From: Semisulcospira habei
Lineage: Eukaryota; Mollusca; Gastropoda; Semisulcospiridae
Assembly: GCA_036245525.1 (NCBI GenBank)
Contig: BTPG01000002.1
Location: 160,279,609 to 160,343,608 of the forward strand
DNA: 64,000 nt
Direction of reading: 5' to 3'
Below are positions 42,691-52,319 of this stretch, one piece after another. Made by a program: the position numbers and the translations under genes. The notes beneath the pieces were generated by a model. That model had not been told where the DNA came from. It worked only from the letters and a program-made list of their open reading frames with translations, and did not search any database. Position 1 is the stretch's first letter; every line of letters begins with the position of its first letter.

Positions 42691-42918
42691 CGAGCGAAGT
42701 ATCAGAAAAAACTGGCCGGTCTCGTGACCGGAGCCGGTAAGGCGGGAAACGGGAGACAACTCTCGGCCCCTCTAGGGGGGTTCCCCGAGTGCCTCCCGGG
42801 TTGTGTGGGCACACAACGGGTAAGTAGGCTAAAATTGAGCTAGAAGTAGACATTTCCATAAAGTCATGTCATCGGTAAGTATTTTTCGAAAAAATACCTT
42901 TTAGAGAAAAATGAATTT
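42691..42918 (+). repeat. DIRS B right inverted terminal repeat
   Basis: Inverted partner of 36687-36888, ending GAGAAAAATGAATTT. Confidence 0.92.
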
Positions 42919-43278
42919 TTTAGTTCCCAGGGTCACCCTGGTCAGCCCCACAGGGTGGGTTTTTTCTCTCTATTCTGGGGCATGTGTTTCTGTCTACCCT
43001 TTGTCCATTCACCTGTATTTGCCTTTTTAAAACTCTCCCTACTGTCTGCACTGCCTGTAGCTCTTGATATTGGATGTGTGTTGCTAAATGGTCTTAGCTT
43101 TATTTAGGCCCCATGTGTTAGGTTTATTTAATGTATTTGACCGGCTGGCGACATACATTCAATGTTCTGTTTAGTTTTTTTTTTCACAAGCAGTGCAGGC
43201 ACGTCCTGAGAAAGCCTTGTTGCTGTCGGGACGTTAAGCAATGTACAATCAATCAATCAATCAATCGTCCCCCGTCCC

Positions 43279-43293
43279 TGTTGCTGCGGAGAG
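43279..43293 (+). CDS. DIRS E: first coding exon, right part
   Basis: Completes exon 1 begun at 36619 after the duplicated target (43265-43278): V-A-A-E-(R/S), ending AG before GTAAGGTAG. The intron runs 43294-43714 (421 nt) to TGTTGCAG. Confidence 0.7.
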
Positions 43294-43714
43294 GTAAGGT
43301 AGTTGTTTGGCCTTCGGCCGGCTTCCAAGCGGGTCGCCGGTCGTGAGCACTTCTCAGCCTTTGGTTGTCTAACCTGACGCCGCGCTTTGTTTCTCGGCTT
43401 GGCCCCTGGGACCTACGCCTGTCGTTTGGTATCGAGCGCTGGCGCGTAAACTGTCTTTGTGTTTCATGCTGAGATTGACCATTGAAACATGTGTTATGCA
43501 AGACGGCTCTCCGTCTTTAGTTGAGGTTACGTTGGGTCGCTGGGTGCTGGCGGAGCGTTGCTGCGCTGCGGACTCTTAGCTTGCCGGCTTCGTGCCTGGG
43601 CGCTTGCACCTTGGGGGGTGGATTGTGTTTTGACTTTGTCACCTTTTCCCCTTTCCCCTTGTTGGGCGCGGCCACGTGCTCTCGCTCGTACTCTTGTTTG
43701 TTTGTGTGTTGCAG

Positions 43715-44389
43715 TGGCCAAGTGCGGACCTGCACCCTCTGCGGCGACTTCCAGTGGCCAACCAACAACCACGCTGTATGCCTCCCTTGCTCTGGCGGTG
43801 CCTCGGGCTGCTCTTGTGACCTCTGCTCTACGTGGCCAGAACTGAAGTAGTCGCAGCTTTGGAGATTTTACAGGCAGGACCGGCTGTTACCTGTGAGTAA
43901 CCCTCCCGTCCGAGCGTCCCCCAGTGTGCCAGGAGCAGGGACCAAGCTTGTCCGTACGGACCCCATGGATAGGACGCCGCTTAGGACGCGTACACCCAGC
44001 ACTGTTCGGACAACTGACCCTGCCTTGCAGACCTCAAGTGCCGTCCTCTCTGAGCTCGGCCCAAGGGGACGCGACCCTCGCCGCCCCTTGTCTGCGGTCA
44101 GTTCTCGCTCGTCTCTCACACCCGCGCACTCCTACGAGGAGTCTAGTTACCGACAGGGAGCCCGCCTTTTAGCGCCCGGCTCTCAGAGACGAAGTGCTAC
44201 GCGACCAAGGACTCACGACTCTAGGGCTTCTCCCTATTCGCCGCGATCTCGCTCGCCGTGGGACTCTCATCGTCGGCATCATCATTCTCGTCGGACACCC
44301 AACAGCCCCCCTCGCCTGGTTGCGGCTTTGCTGCGGTCTTCTTCGCGCTACCGGCGGTCTTCGCCCCGTCGCTCTTCGCGTCGGCCGTC
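43715..44389 (+). pseudogene. DIRS E: Gag-like exon 2, part before insertion of C
   Basis: SGQVRTCTLCGDFQWPTNNH, VCLPCSGGASGCSCDLCSTW: the Cys-rich module with seven to eight cysteines. A TAG follows EL-K where other copies have TGG (Trp). Then SQLWRFYRQDR and a long Arg/Ser/Pro-rich tail (SPRRSSRRPS). Removing C with one TTT lets the frame run on into SFSPSRRSARSPR at 50558. Confidence 0.82.
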
Positions 44390-44592
44390 TTTATTTCCTC
44401 AAAAACATTACCGATGACATGACTACATGGGGGAATATCTACTTCTAGGCTCAATTTTAGCCTACTTGCCCGTTGTGTGCCCACACAACCCGAGAGGCCC
44501 TCGGGGAACCCCCCAGAGGGGCCGAGAGTTATCTTCCCATACCTGCCTTACCAGATCCGGTCACGAGACCATTCAGTCTTTCTACTTCGCTC
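44390..44592 (+). repeat. DIRS C left inverted terminal repeat
   Basis: TTTATTTCCTCAAAAACATTACC...ACTACATGGGGG; inverted partner 50333-50557. Confidence 0.9.
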
Positions 44593-44770
44593 GTGGAGAG
44601 AAGACGTGTCTGGCCCGCGCTCTCGCTGCCTCGACCGGTCTTCTGCCTACCGACGCTGGTTGCCGACTTCGTGTGCTCTGCGCCCGCTTCTACCCTGCCT
44701 TCTATCTGGCCTTCTCTTCCTGCTTCGTTGGGCCACTTGCGGGGATTCTTCTGCTTCTGTGGACGGCGGT

Positions 44771-44805
44771 TTGACTGCCCTTCCCCCCCTTCCCTTCGTT
44801 GCAGA
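44771..44805 (+). pseudogene. DIRS C: decayed first exon
   Basis: TTGACTGCCCTTCCCCCC... ending AG|GTAAGGTAG. It aligns with the 38-nt exon of A and B but the ATG is TTG and one codon is missing. No clean 3' acceptor is seen downstream. Confidence 0.6.
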
Positions 44806-45059
44806 GGTAAGGTAGCGGTAGTTCCCTCGGCCGGCCCTCGGGCTGAGAGCCGGCTGCCTGTGGGTGCTTCCCTGCTTTTGCTTTGGGGTTCGTTTCAGTG
44901 CGTAGTGCCTGATTAGCTCACGGTCGGCTGTTGCCGTGTCGCGCCCGTTTTGCACGTGGGCCTTGGGCTCCGTGTGTGTTAGCCCGTTTAAAGCCCCGTT
45001 AGCCCTCCGAGAGTGCCCCATTACGTTTCACCGGGAGCCCGCCTACGCTTCGTTAATGT

Positions 45060-45800
45060 CGTTGTGCTCCCGGTGCGATGACTTAGCTGGCCGACGGACA
45101 CTCACGCGGTCTCCCTACCGCGTTCGGTGGTTCCTCGGACCGCAGGTGTAATAATAATGATGATAATAATAATAAGCACGTTAAATAGGCGCTTTTTCCC
45201 AATTGAAAATCGGCTCAAAGCGCTGCCCCGAACTGGGCCCAACAAGCGCGCTCACGCGAGTTACGCGCATTCACTCACACACGGAACGTAAACACAGAAC
45301 TTTCACGTGGTGCTAAGGGCAAGCTCAAGCGAGCTGCTGTAATTTTGGAAGTTCAAAATCGTTGTATTTGAAATTGATTGGGTGGACTGACTCTGATACC
45401 AGAGTGTAAGCGGTGTGCGGCCTGGCCTGAGGTTATGTGGGCGGACCTTGGTCCTTTTACCGCCGAGAGCGTGCCCGCCTCGGCTTACGAGCGTTCAGCG
45501 CCCTTTGACACGTTGGCCGCCCTGGCTGTTTCCTCGGCCACTCCCGCACGGAACGGTCCCCGCTTCGGGGTTCGCGGTTTGTTCTGACCACAGGACCGCC
45601 ACTGCTGCCACGCCCGCTGACCCTTCCGGAGGGTCTGTTTGCCGGCTTAGCGCACGTCTCACTGAGAGTGACCAGCAGCAGTCGGCCTTGAGCCGTCCGT
45701 CGTTGACGAGCCGTCCTCTCCACTCTCCCCGCACCAAGCCCGCTGATCCTTCCGGAGGATCGCCATGCCGGCATAGTGGCCTACTTCCGGAGTAGGGCCC
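45060..45800 (+). pseudogene. DIRS C: N-terminal Gag module, interrupted
   Basis: CSRCDDL...GRRTLTRSPY near 45067-45148 is a decayed Cys-rich module; its last part (PECKRCAAWPEVMWADL) resumes after 45385. Between them lies an inserted repeat. Repeat units PADPSGGSVCRLSARLTESD and KPADPSGGSPCRHSG follow at 45617 and 45735. Confidence 0.65.
45149..45385 (-). repeat. (ATA)n-tailed insertion in DIRS C
   Basis: TAATAATAATGATGATAATAATAAT followed by about 210 bp (ACGTTAAATAGGCGC...CAAAGCGCTG). Read on the minus strand it ends in an (ATT)n tail like the CR1/L2-like LINE at 3860, so it is probably a short LINE 3' end or SINE. Confidence 0.55.
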
Positions 45801-45972
45801 GGAGAGACGTCAGCACCGTCCGTCGCGACGCAGCTGCGACCCTGATCCTCACCGTTCCTCCTCCAGACGCCCGCGCTCTCGCTCGCTTTGCGAGCACCGT
45901 CAGCGGGATTCTCGACGCCCCCTGCAGGACGATGCGCTCAGCCTGCTACCCGAAGTCTCGGTCTCGGCTCTG

Positions 45973-46671
45973 TTGGACGAGGATCGCTCGACCTCGCACG
46001 CGGCAGCTTCCCCGGAGCTGAAGAGGAAGGTCGCCGCCTTCGTTGACACGGAGAGGCAGGTCAAGAAGTTTAGGTCGCTTCCCCAACCGCCCGGCTTTAA
46101 GGGTCTTCGAGACATCCTTTCGTCGCACCTACAGCTGGCCACGTCCCAGGAGCCGGTCTTCTTCTCCGACCATCGCTGGCCCGCGGATTTAGACATCTTG
46201 TTTCGGCGGGACTGGTATGCTGGACTCTCCCAGGCCTTCTCCATCCCTCTGCCTACGCTGGACCCTTCGGCGGTGTCCCTAGCCGGCGGTCTGACTCTGC
46301 TGCGGCGGTCCCCGATGCGGGGCCTGGACAAGACAGCGACCTTGGTCCGTAACACCTTCGCCTGCTCGGGTATTATGGAGCTCCTCACTCAATCCTTGGT
46401 TCGTCAGGTGGAGGTATCCTGGCATCCTTCCATCTCTCCCCTCCTAGGAGACCTGCTGGTCCTCGCGGAGATCGCCAATTGCGCCGCCTACTATTCCTCG
46501 GTCAACGCGATGGTGGTTGCGGCCAACTGCGACCTCATGCGTCGAGATGCCCTGCTCCGCCCCTGCAGTACGTTGCCGCCGGACCTGCGAGCGCAACTTC
46601 ACCGTGCCCCCTTGGGTGGACCCTTGCTGTTCGGCGACTCAGTCTACGGGTCGGCGGTTCGTTCCTCGTGA
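45973..46671 (+). pseudogene. DIRS C: Gag-like C-terminal domain
   Basis: KRKVAAFVDTERQVKKFRSL, FFSDHRWPADLDILFRRDWY, SPMRGLDKTATLVRNTFACS (here the GLDK frame is intact, unlike A/B), AAYYSSVNAMVVAANCDLMR, HRAPLGGPLLFGDS, then the sequence jumps to another module at about 46642. Confidence 0.8.
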
Positions 46672-47640
46672 TGTCTGTGCGACTTGGCCGGAGACGTTTC
46701 GTCGGACCTCTGGAGTTTTATTGGCGAGAGCGACCTCCGTCTACTATCTCTCGTCCGGATCCTGTGGACACTTCCGCCGCCCCTTCGGTAACGACCGCCC
46801 TTCCTCGCATCGGCCCCTCGGAACGGTCTGCTCGTCGGGACCCGGCGTTGTGCGCTGACCAGAGGATCGCCACTGCTGCCACGCCCGCTGACCCTTCCGG
46901 AGGGTCTGTTTACCGGCACAGCGCCCGCCTCACTGAGCCCGGCCTGCAGCAGTCCGCCATGAGCCGTCCCACGTTGACTGGCCTTCATCCTCTCTCTCTC
47001 CCCGAGAAGCCCGCTGATCCTTCCGGAGGATCTACACGCCGGCATAGAGCCCTTCTCACTGAGTCCGGCCAGGAGAGACGTCAGCCTCAACCTGCGCGAC
47101 ACGGTCGCGCCCCCAACTCATCCCGTTCCACCGTCAGTTCGAGACACTCACGCTCGCCCCTCGAGCGTCGCTGGAGGGATCATTCACCTCGCCGGGATCG
47201 TCGCCGCTTCCCCCGGAGGATCTGAACGCCGGCATAGCGCCCTGCTCTCGGAGTCTGGCCAAGAGAGGCTTCTGCCTTAGCTTGCGCGACACGGTCGCGC
47301 TCCAACTCCCTCCGTTCCACTTTCAGGTCACTTGATGGCTGATCAGAGGACTGCCACTGCTGCCACGCCCGCTGACCCTTCCGGAGGGTCTGTTTGCCGG
47401 CACAGCGCCCGCCTCACTGAGCCCGGCCTGCAGCAGTCCGCCATGTGCCGTCCCACGTGACTGGCCTTCCTCTCCCGTCTCTCCCTGTTAAGCCCGCTGA
47501 TCCTTCCGGAGGATCTGTACGCCGGCGTAGCGCCCTACTCACTGAGTCTGGCCAGCAGAGACGTCAGCCCTAGCTTGCGCGACTCGGTCGCGCCCCCGAC
47601 TCCTGCCATTCCACTTTCAGTTCAGGACACTGATGCGCAC
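46642..47640 (+). pseudogene. DIRS C: second Gag N-terminal block with repeats
   Basis: Starts with sequence equivalent to the end of the Cys-rich module of A/B (CDVCATWPET in one frame), then PADPSGGSVYRHSARLTEPG, and repeats of the same unit at about 46890, 47010, 47210, 47370 and 47495. So part of an A/B-like gag, itself internally duplicated, replaces the end of Gag and the first half of RT. Confidence 0.75.
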
Positions 47641-47659
47641 CGCTTGAGCGCCTTCGGTA

Positions 47660-49180
47660 GGATTGCCGTTCGGACTCAACCTCCGCCCCTGGGTCTTCAC
47701 TCGGCTGATGGACGCCTTAGTCGCCTTAGCCCGACAGTCCTCCTCCAGTCCACGTCGAACTACCTGGACGTCCTCCGGTTGCGCACCCATTCGGAGACTG
47801 CGCTAGCCACGAACAGAGATGCTCTCCTGCACCTCCTGGCACACCTGGGCTTCCTGGTAGACGACGGCAAGTCGGATCTCTCTCCCTCCCGCCGGTTTGG
47901 GCATCTGGGTATGGAATAAGCTACCAACCTCAACACGGTACGCCTTCCGGCGCCCCGGATCAAGAAGATGGCGGCTCTAGCCGACCAGTTAGCTCGGGAG
48001 GATGCAGCCCCCGCCAGAGTCTGGCTTCAGTTGCTCGGTGTCATAACCGCCGCAGCGGATCTTATCCCGCTAGGGCGTCTCTACTCCCGGCCAATTCAAC
48101 TGCATCTTCTTCTCCATTGGCTCACGTCTTCTGGAGACTTGATGACCGCGGTCCCAGTGTCCCAGATGCTCCGCCTGCACCTTCGTCGGTGGACCGACCC
48201 TACGTGGCTAGCGTCGGGAGTTACCTTAGCCTCCCCCCCCCCCCGCCACAGGTCTCTCCTTGCGTCGATGCCAGCCTTCGGGGTGGGGGGCCCACCTCCT
48301 GCCCGGTTCCTCGCGACGGCGGGTTCCTGGCCCTCACACTTGGCGCACACCCACATCAACTAGCTGGAGATGCAGGCCGTCTGGCGAGCCCTTCAGGCTG
48401 GGGAGTACCTCCTCGGACACCAGGAGCTTCTAGTGCTTTCGGACGACACGACGTTGGTCGCTTACATCCAGAAGCAAGGTGGCACACGCTCCCCTGACCT
48501 GTGTATGCTCCTCTACAGGAAGATGTGTTGGTGCGAGGACCGGAGCAGTATCCTTCAAGCCCGGCACGTTCCCGGATACCTGAATGTCCTGGCCGACTCT
48601 TGGTCTCGCCGCGACCAACTCCTACACACGGAATGGACCCTGCGACAGGACATCTTTCGGATGATCTGCGCCCGCTGGTGACTCCCCAGGTCGACTTGGT
48701 CGCCACGAGGTGGAACCACCAGCTCCCCCTCTTCGTCTCCCCGCTTCCCGACCACCTTGCCTAGGCTGTCGATGCGCTCTCCATTCCCGGGGACGGACTT
48801 GTGGCCTATACCTGTCCCCCTACCGTCTTGGTTCCCTAAGTCCTCCTCTAACTTGGGGCTGTTCGGCGTTACTCCTGTTGGTCGCGCCGTTCGTCTGGAA
48901 CCGCTCCTGGACTACCGACTTGCTCAGCCTCGCCACAGACCCGCCCCTGCTGCTGCCCACCCCGCGGGCCATGCTCAAGCAACCGCGCCAGCTGCTGTTC
49001 CACCCCTGCCCGGAGTGTCTCCTCCTTCACGCCTGGAGGTTGTGCGGCAAGCTCTCGGAGCTAGAGTCTACTCAGGTGCAGCAATGGAGGCGATCGCTGC
49101 GGCCCGGAGACTGTCGACCCTTCGAGTCTACGAGGGAAATGGCGAGTCCTCTGTTCCTGGTGCACCGATCATGGCCTTAA
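47660..49180 (+). pseudogene. DIRS C: partial RT, RNase H and post-RNase-H domain
   Basis: FGLNLRPWVFTRLMDALVAL, SNYLDVLRLRTHSE (YLDV instead of YLDD), DDGKSDLSPSRRFGHLGME then TAA; WLQLLGVITAAADLIPLGRL (intact at the site of the A/B frameshift), LVLSDDTTLVAYIQKQGGTR, DLCMLLYRKMCWCEDRSSIL, and NRSWTTDLLSLATDPPLLLP. Several stops. Confidence 0.82.
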
Positions 49181-49980
49181 GCCCACGGATCTGACGCATC
49201 CTCCGCTGGCGGACTTCTTCTCTGGCTCTTCCGAGACCAAGGCCTAGCCCTCATCACGGTACGCGGTTACTTGTCCATGATTGCGGACACCTATCGTCAC
49301 CTGGGACGACCCGATCCGGGCGCCTGCAAGGACCTAGCCGACCTTATGGGACACTTCGGCATCCAGCGCCCGACACTCCGCTCGTTCCTTCCTCGCTGGG
49401 ACCTACCCTGGGTGCTCACGTGGTTGAACTCCGCCCGCTTCGTACCATTACCTTTAGCCCAGCTCGCGGACTTGGCACGCACGACTTGCTTCCTGCTGGC
49501 ACTTGCTACCGCTTCGCGCGGGAGCGAGCTACAGGCGCCTTCAGCGCGCCCTGCCGGTCTGCAGTTCCGAACAGACGGCTCCGTCCGGCTGCTCACGGAC
49601 CCGGCCTTTCTGGCAATAACAGGTCTCCTTTAACTCCGCCTGAAGGGATCACCATTAGGCCGCTGAGAGACTGACCCCGGTCCCAGGAGACCAGGCTACA
49701 GGATCCCGTGCGCGCCCTTCAAATCTATCTGCGGCGATCTAAGCTCGTCCGCAGGGGGCGGTCGCGCCTCTTCCTACCTCTAAGACCCAAACAGCGTGAC
49801 ATTATAGTCCAGATGATCTCTTCCTGGCTCCGCTGGGTCATACGCTCCGCTAATCAAGAGATAGCCCCTGAGGGAGCTAAGAGGCTGCACATTCTCGCAC
49901 ACGAGGTACGAGCTATGGCCACGAGCGTCGCGTTTGAGCGAAACGGCACTGTCAGGGACATCGTGGCAGCCGTGGGCTGA
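49082..49980 (+). pseudogene. DIRS C: tyrosine recombinase
   Basis: STLRVYEG, MIADTYRHLGRPDPGACKDL, LALATASRGSELQAPSARPA (box I altered to RGSEL), HILAHEVRAMATSVAFERNG (HxxR present), then TGA in place of Trp/Gln after AAVG and a frame change before the Tyr region. Inactive. Confidence 0.85.
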
Positions 49981-50201
49981 AACACCGAGTCGGTCTTGCC
50001 CGTTCTACCTCCGGGACCTGGCTAGCCAGCGAGACAATCTCGCACTGGTGGGGGACATCGCCGCGACGCAACACTCCCTCCCGGTGCCACCGGCACCGTA
50101 GGTATGCACTTCGCTAAAATTGTCGGGAGTGTGCCACGGGGTGGACGGCGTTGTCCTGTTGTGGGAGTTGTGGGCGGCACCCGCCTCCTCTTCGCAATTC
50201 T

Positions 50202-50297
50202 CCCATGTAGTCATGTCATCGGTAATGTTTTTGAGGAAATAAATTCATTTTTCTCTAAAAGGTATTTTTTCGAAAAATACTTACCGATGACATGACT
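50202..50297 (+). repeat. DIRS C internal complementary region
   Basis: CCCATGTAGTCATG...GAGGAAATAAA joined to TTCATTTTTCTC...; the T in GAGGAAAT matches C's own left end (TTTATTTCC), distinct from the C in A and B. Confidence 0.9.
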
Positions 50298-50332
50298 CGG
50301 ATAACCCTCCCTCCTGCCCCGCTTGCCGCTTT

Positions 50333-50557
50333 CGAGCGAAGTATCAGACTGAATGGTCTCGTGACCGGATCTGGTAAGGCAGGTATGGGAAGATAACTCT
50401 CGGCCCCTCTGGGGGGTTCCCCGAGGGCCTCTCGGGTTGTGTGGGCACACAACGGGCAAGTAGGCTAAAATTGAGCCTAGAAGTAGATATTCCCCCATGT
50501 AGTCATGTCATCGGTAAGTATTTTTCGAAAAAATACCTTTTAGAGAAAAATGAATTT
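50333..50557 (+). repeat. DIRS C right inverted terminal repeat
   Basis: Inverted partner of 44390-44592, ending GAGAAAAATGAATTT. Confidence 0.9.
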
Positions 50558-51524
50558 TTCCCCTAGTCGTCGCTCCGCGCGGAGCCCTCGCCGGGAGGGT
50601 CACCCTCATTCCCGTCCTCATAGTCGCTCTCACTACTCCTCCCGGCTGGACGCCTCTCGGGGACCTCTCCGTTCTCGCCGCTGCAGTCCGCTTGCCGCTC
50701 CCCCTCCTCCCCGGGACGACGACGCCTTGAGTTTGCTGGCTGAGGATTCTGCTTCTGCCCTGCTAGGCCCAGGTAGCCATTCCCCCGCCTCCCGCTCGTC
50801 CTTTTCGGACATCTCGGACTCTTCTCCGCTGCCTTCTTCTTCTCGTGCGGCTACTTTGCTCGCCTTGGATGAGGCCGCCCGCATCGTTTCCGGCTCCCTC
50901 CCAGTCGACGCTTGCCCTCCGTCTCCCCCCCTCAAGCGCAAGGTATCGGCCTTCGTCGATGCTGGTCGGCAGACGAAGAAGTTTAAGTCTCTCCCTCAGC
51001 CTCCTGGTTTCAGCGACATGCGGGACGCTTTCTCCGTGCACCTCCTCGCTGCCCCTAGGGAACTTCAGTTTTTCGGCGACCGCAGATGGCCCCCCAGCCT
51101 CAACATCGCCTTCCGGCAGGAGTGGTACTCTGGACATTCCCAGTCCTTTGTCTGCGCTCCTCCTCCAGTGGATCCGGCGGATGTTCTTCAGGCTGGCGGC
51201 TCTTCGCTTCTGAAACGCGCCATTCCTCGAGGTTTGGATGCTACAGAGGCCCTGGTTCGTAACACCCTTGCTTGTTCGGGCTTCCTGGAGCGTGTCTCCC
51301 GAGCGGCAGTGCAGCGGATAGAGGAAGCTTGGCATCCTTCCATCACTCCCCTGTTAGGAGATCTTCTCGCCCTCGCGGAGGTAGCTAATCGTGCGGCTTA
51401 TCACTCATCTGTCAACGCCATGGCGGATTCCTCCAATTGTGACCTCGTGCGTCGAGATGCTGTCCTGCGGGCTTGCCGGGGTATGCCTTCGGACCTGCAG
51501 AACCTGTTGCGTCGTGCCCCCTAG
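50558..51524 (+). pseudogene. DIRS E: Gag-like exon 2, part after C
   Basis: Continues in frame: SPSRRSARSPRREGHPHSRP, DALSLLAEDSASALLGPGSH, PLKRKVSAFVDAGRQTKKFK, WPPSLNIAFRQEWYSGHSQS, IPRGLDATEALVRNTLACSG, VNAMADSSNCDLVRRDAVLR. A missing base in CCCCCTAGG stops the frame at RRAP; the continuing frame (GSLLFGDTW...) is shifted. Confidence 0.85.
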
Positions 51525-52310
51525 GTGGATCACTTCTGTTTGGCGATACCTGGTCTTCGGTTAAGAGCGCGAACTCGGATCGGTGGCCTTCCAAATCTGC
51601 GCCTTCTCGCTTTCGCTCCTCCCGCAAGTCCGCGGGTCGCGCCCTGCGGGGCTCCGGACTTCCTGCGTCCTCAGGACCCCTGGATCAGGACCACCGTTCT
51701 CCGATGGCCTTCGGATTTCGTTTCGCTCTCCTCCTCCGCTGCGCCAGTCCCCTGTGTGGACCGCCATGCCCTCCGACCCAGTAAAGTCCAGCGCTCTGCG
51801 TTCCGAGGTCTCCGCTCTTCTGCAGTAGTGTGCCACGGAGGTGGTTGTGCTTCACGGCTCCCCAGCCTTCTACAGTCGCCTCTTCCTGGTGCTCAAGCCG
51901 GGCGGCAGGTGGCGCCCGATCATCGATCTTTCCAAGCTGAACTCCTTCATTTCGGCTCCTCACTTCCGCTTGGACACCGCACGGTCCCTCAGGGCCGCGG
52001 TTCAGCCAAGGGACTTTGCCGTGAGCTTGGATCTGTCGGATGCGTATTTACATGTCCCATTCACCCTGCCTCCAGGAAGTACCTGCGCTTCGCCTTCGAT
52101 GAAGCAGTCTACCAGTTCTGGGCCCTCCCGTTTGGTCTCAACCTCAGCCCTTGGGTATTCTCTCGCCTGATGGACGCGGTGGTGGCCAAGGCTCGTCAGT
52201 CATCATCCAGCCCTACTTCCAATTACCTCGACGACCTTCTCCTATGCAACCAATCGGCGACCGTTCTTTCAGCGGACAGAGACACCTTGATTCGGCTGTT
52301 AGCGTGACTA
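51525..52310 (+). pseudogene. DIRS E: reverse transcriptase
   Basis: SPAFYSRLFLVLKPGGRWRP, IIDLSKLNSFISAPHFRLD, AVSLDLSDAYLHVPF, then a frameshift to YQFWALPFGLNLSPWVFSRL and NYLDDLLLCNQSATVLSADR (YLDD), ending TGA near 52305. A TAG at 51826 also interrupts. Confidence 0.88.
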
Positions 52311-52319
52311 GGTTTTCTC

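Larger units (their letters stand above)
36687..42918 (+). mobile_element. DIRS-like retrotransposon B (6,232 bp)
   Basis: Uninterrupted full-length copy with TTT cores at 36687-36689 and 42916-42918, ITRs, ICR and all domains in order. Very similar to A throughout. Integration into the retroposon can be compared with the empty site at 29270. It keeps the frameshifts it shares with A, but its RT palm and catalytic boxes are intact within their frames, and it has one private C insertion in a C run near 38605. Confidence 0.96.
36642..43264 (+). mobile_element. Short retroposon copy 2, in E exon 1, split by DIRS B
   Basis: Pieces 36642-36689 and 42919-43264 form one copy (about 390 bp) of the retroposon seen at 29234. 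Target duplication TCGTCCCCCGTCCC (36628-36641, 43265-43278). The 3' end is (AATC)n. DIRS B is inserted between GGTTAGGTA and TTTAGTTCCC. Confidence 0.88.
44390..50557 (+). mobile_element. DIRS-like retrotransposon C (mosaic) inside E
   Basis: 6,168 bp with TTT cores at 44390-44392 and 50555-50557, ITRs and ICR. Its body is rearranged: a damaged N-terminal module interrupted by an (ATA)n-tailed insertion, a Gag C-terminal domain (45973-46640), then again an A/B-like Gag N-terminal block with repeat units (46642-47640), then RT starting only at the FGLNL motif. The first half of RT is missing. Many stops; clearly non-functional but flanked by good termini. Confidence 0.9.

Noticed and set aside
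43251..43264. AATC repeats read as an independent microsatellite
   Set aside because: They are the 3' tail of the short retroposon, placed directly before the target duplication.
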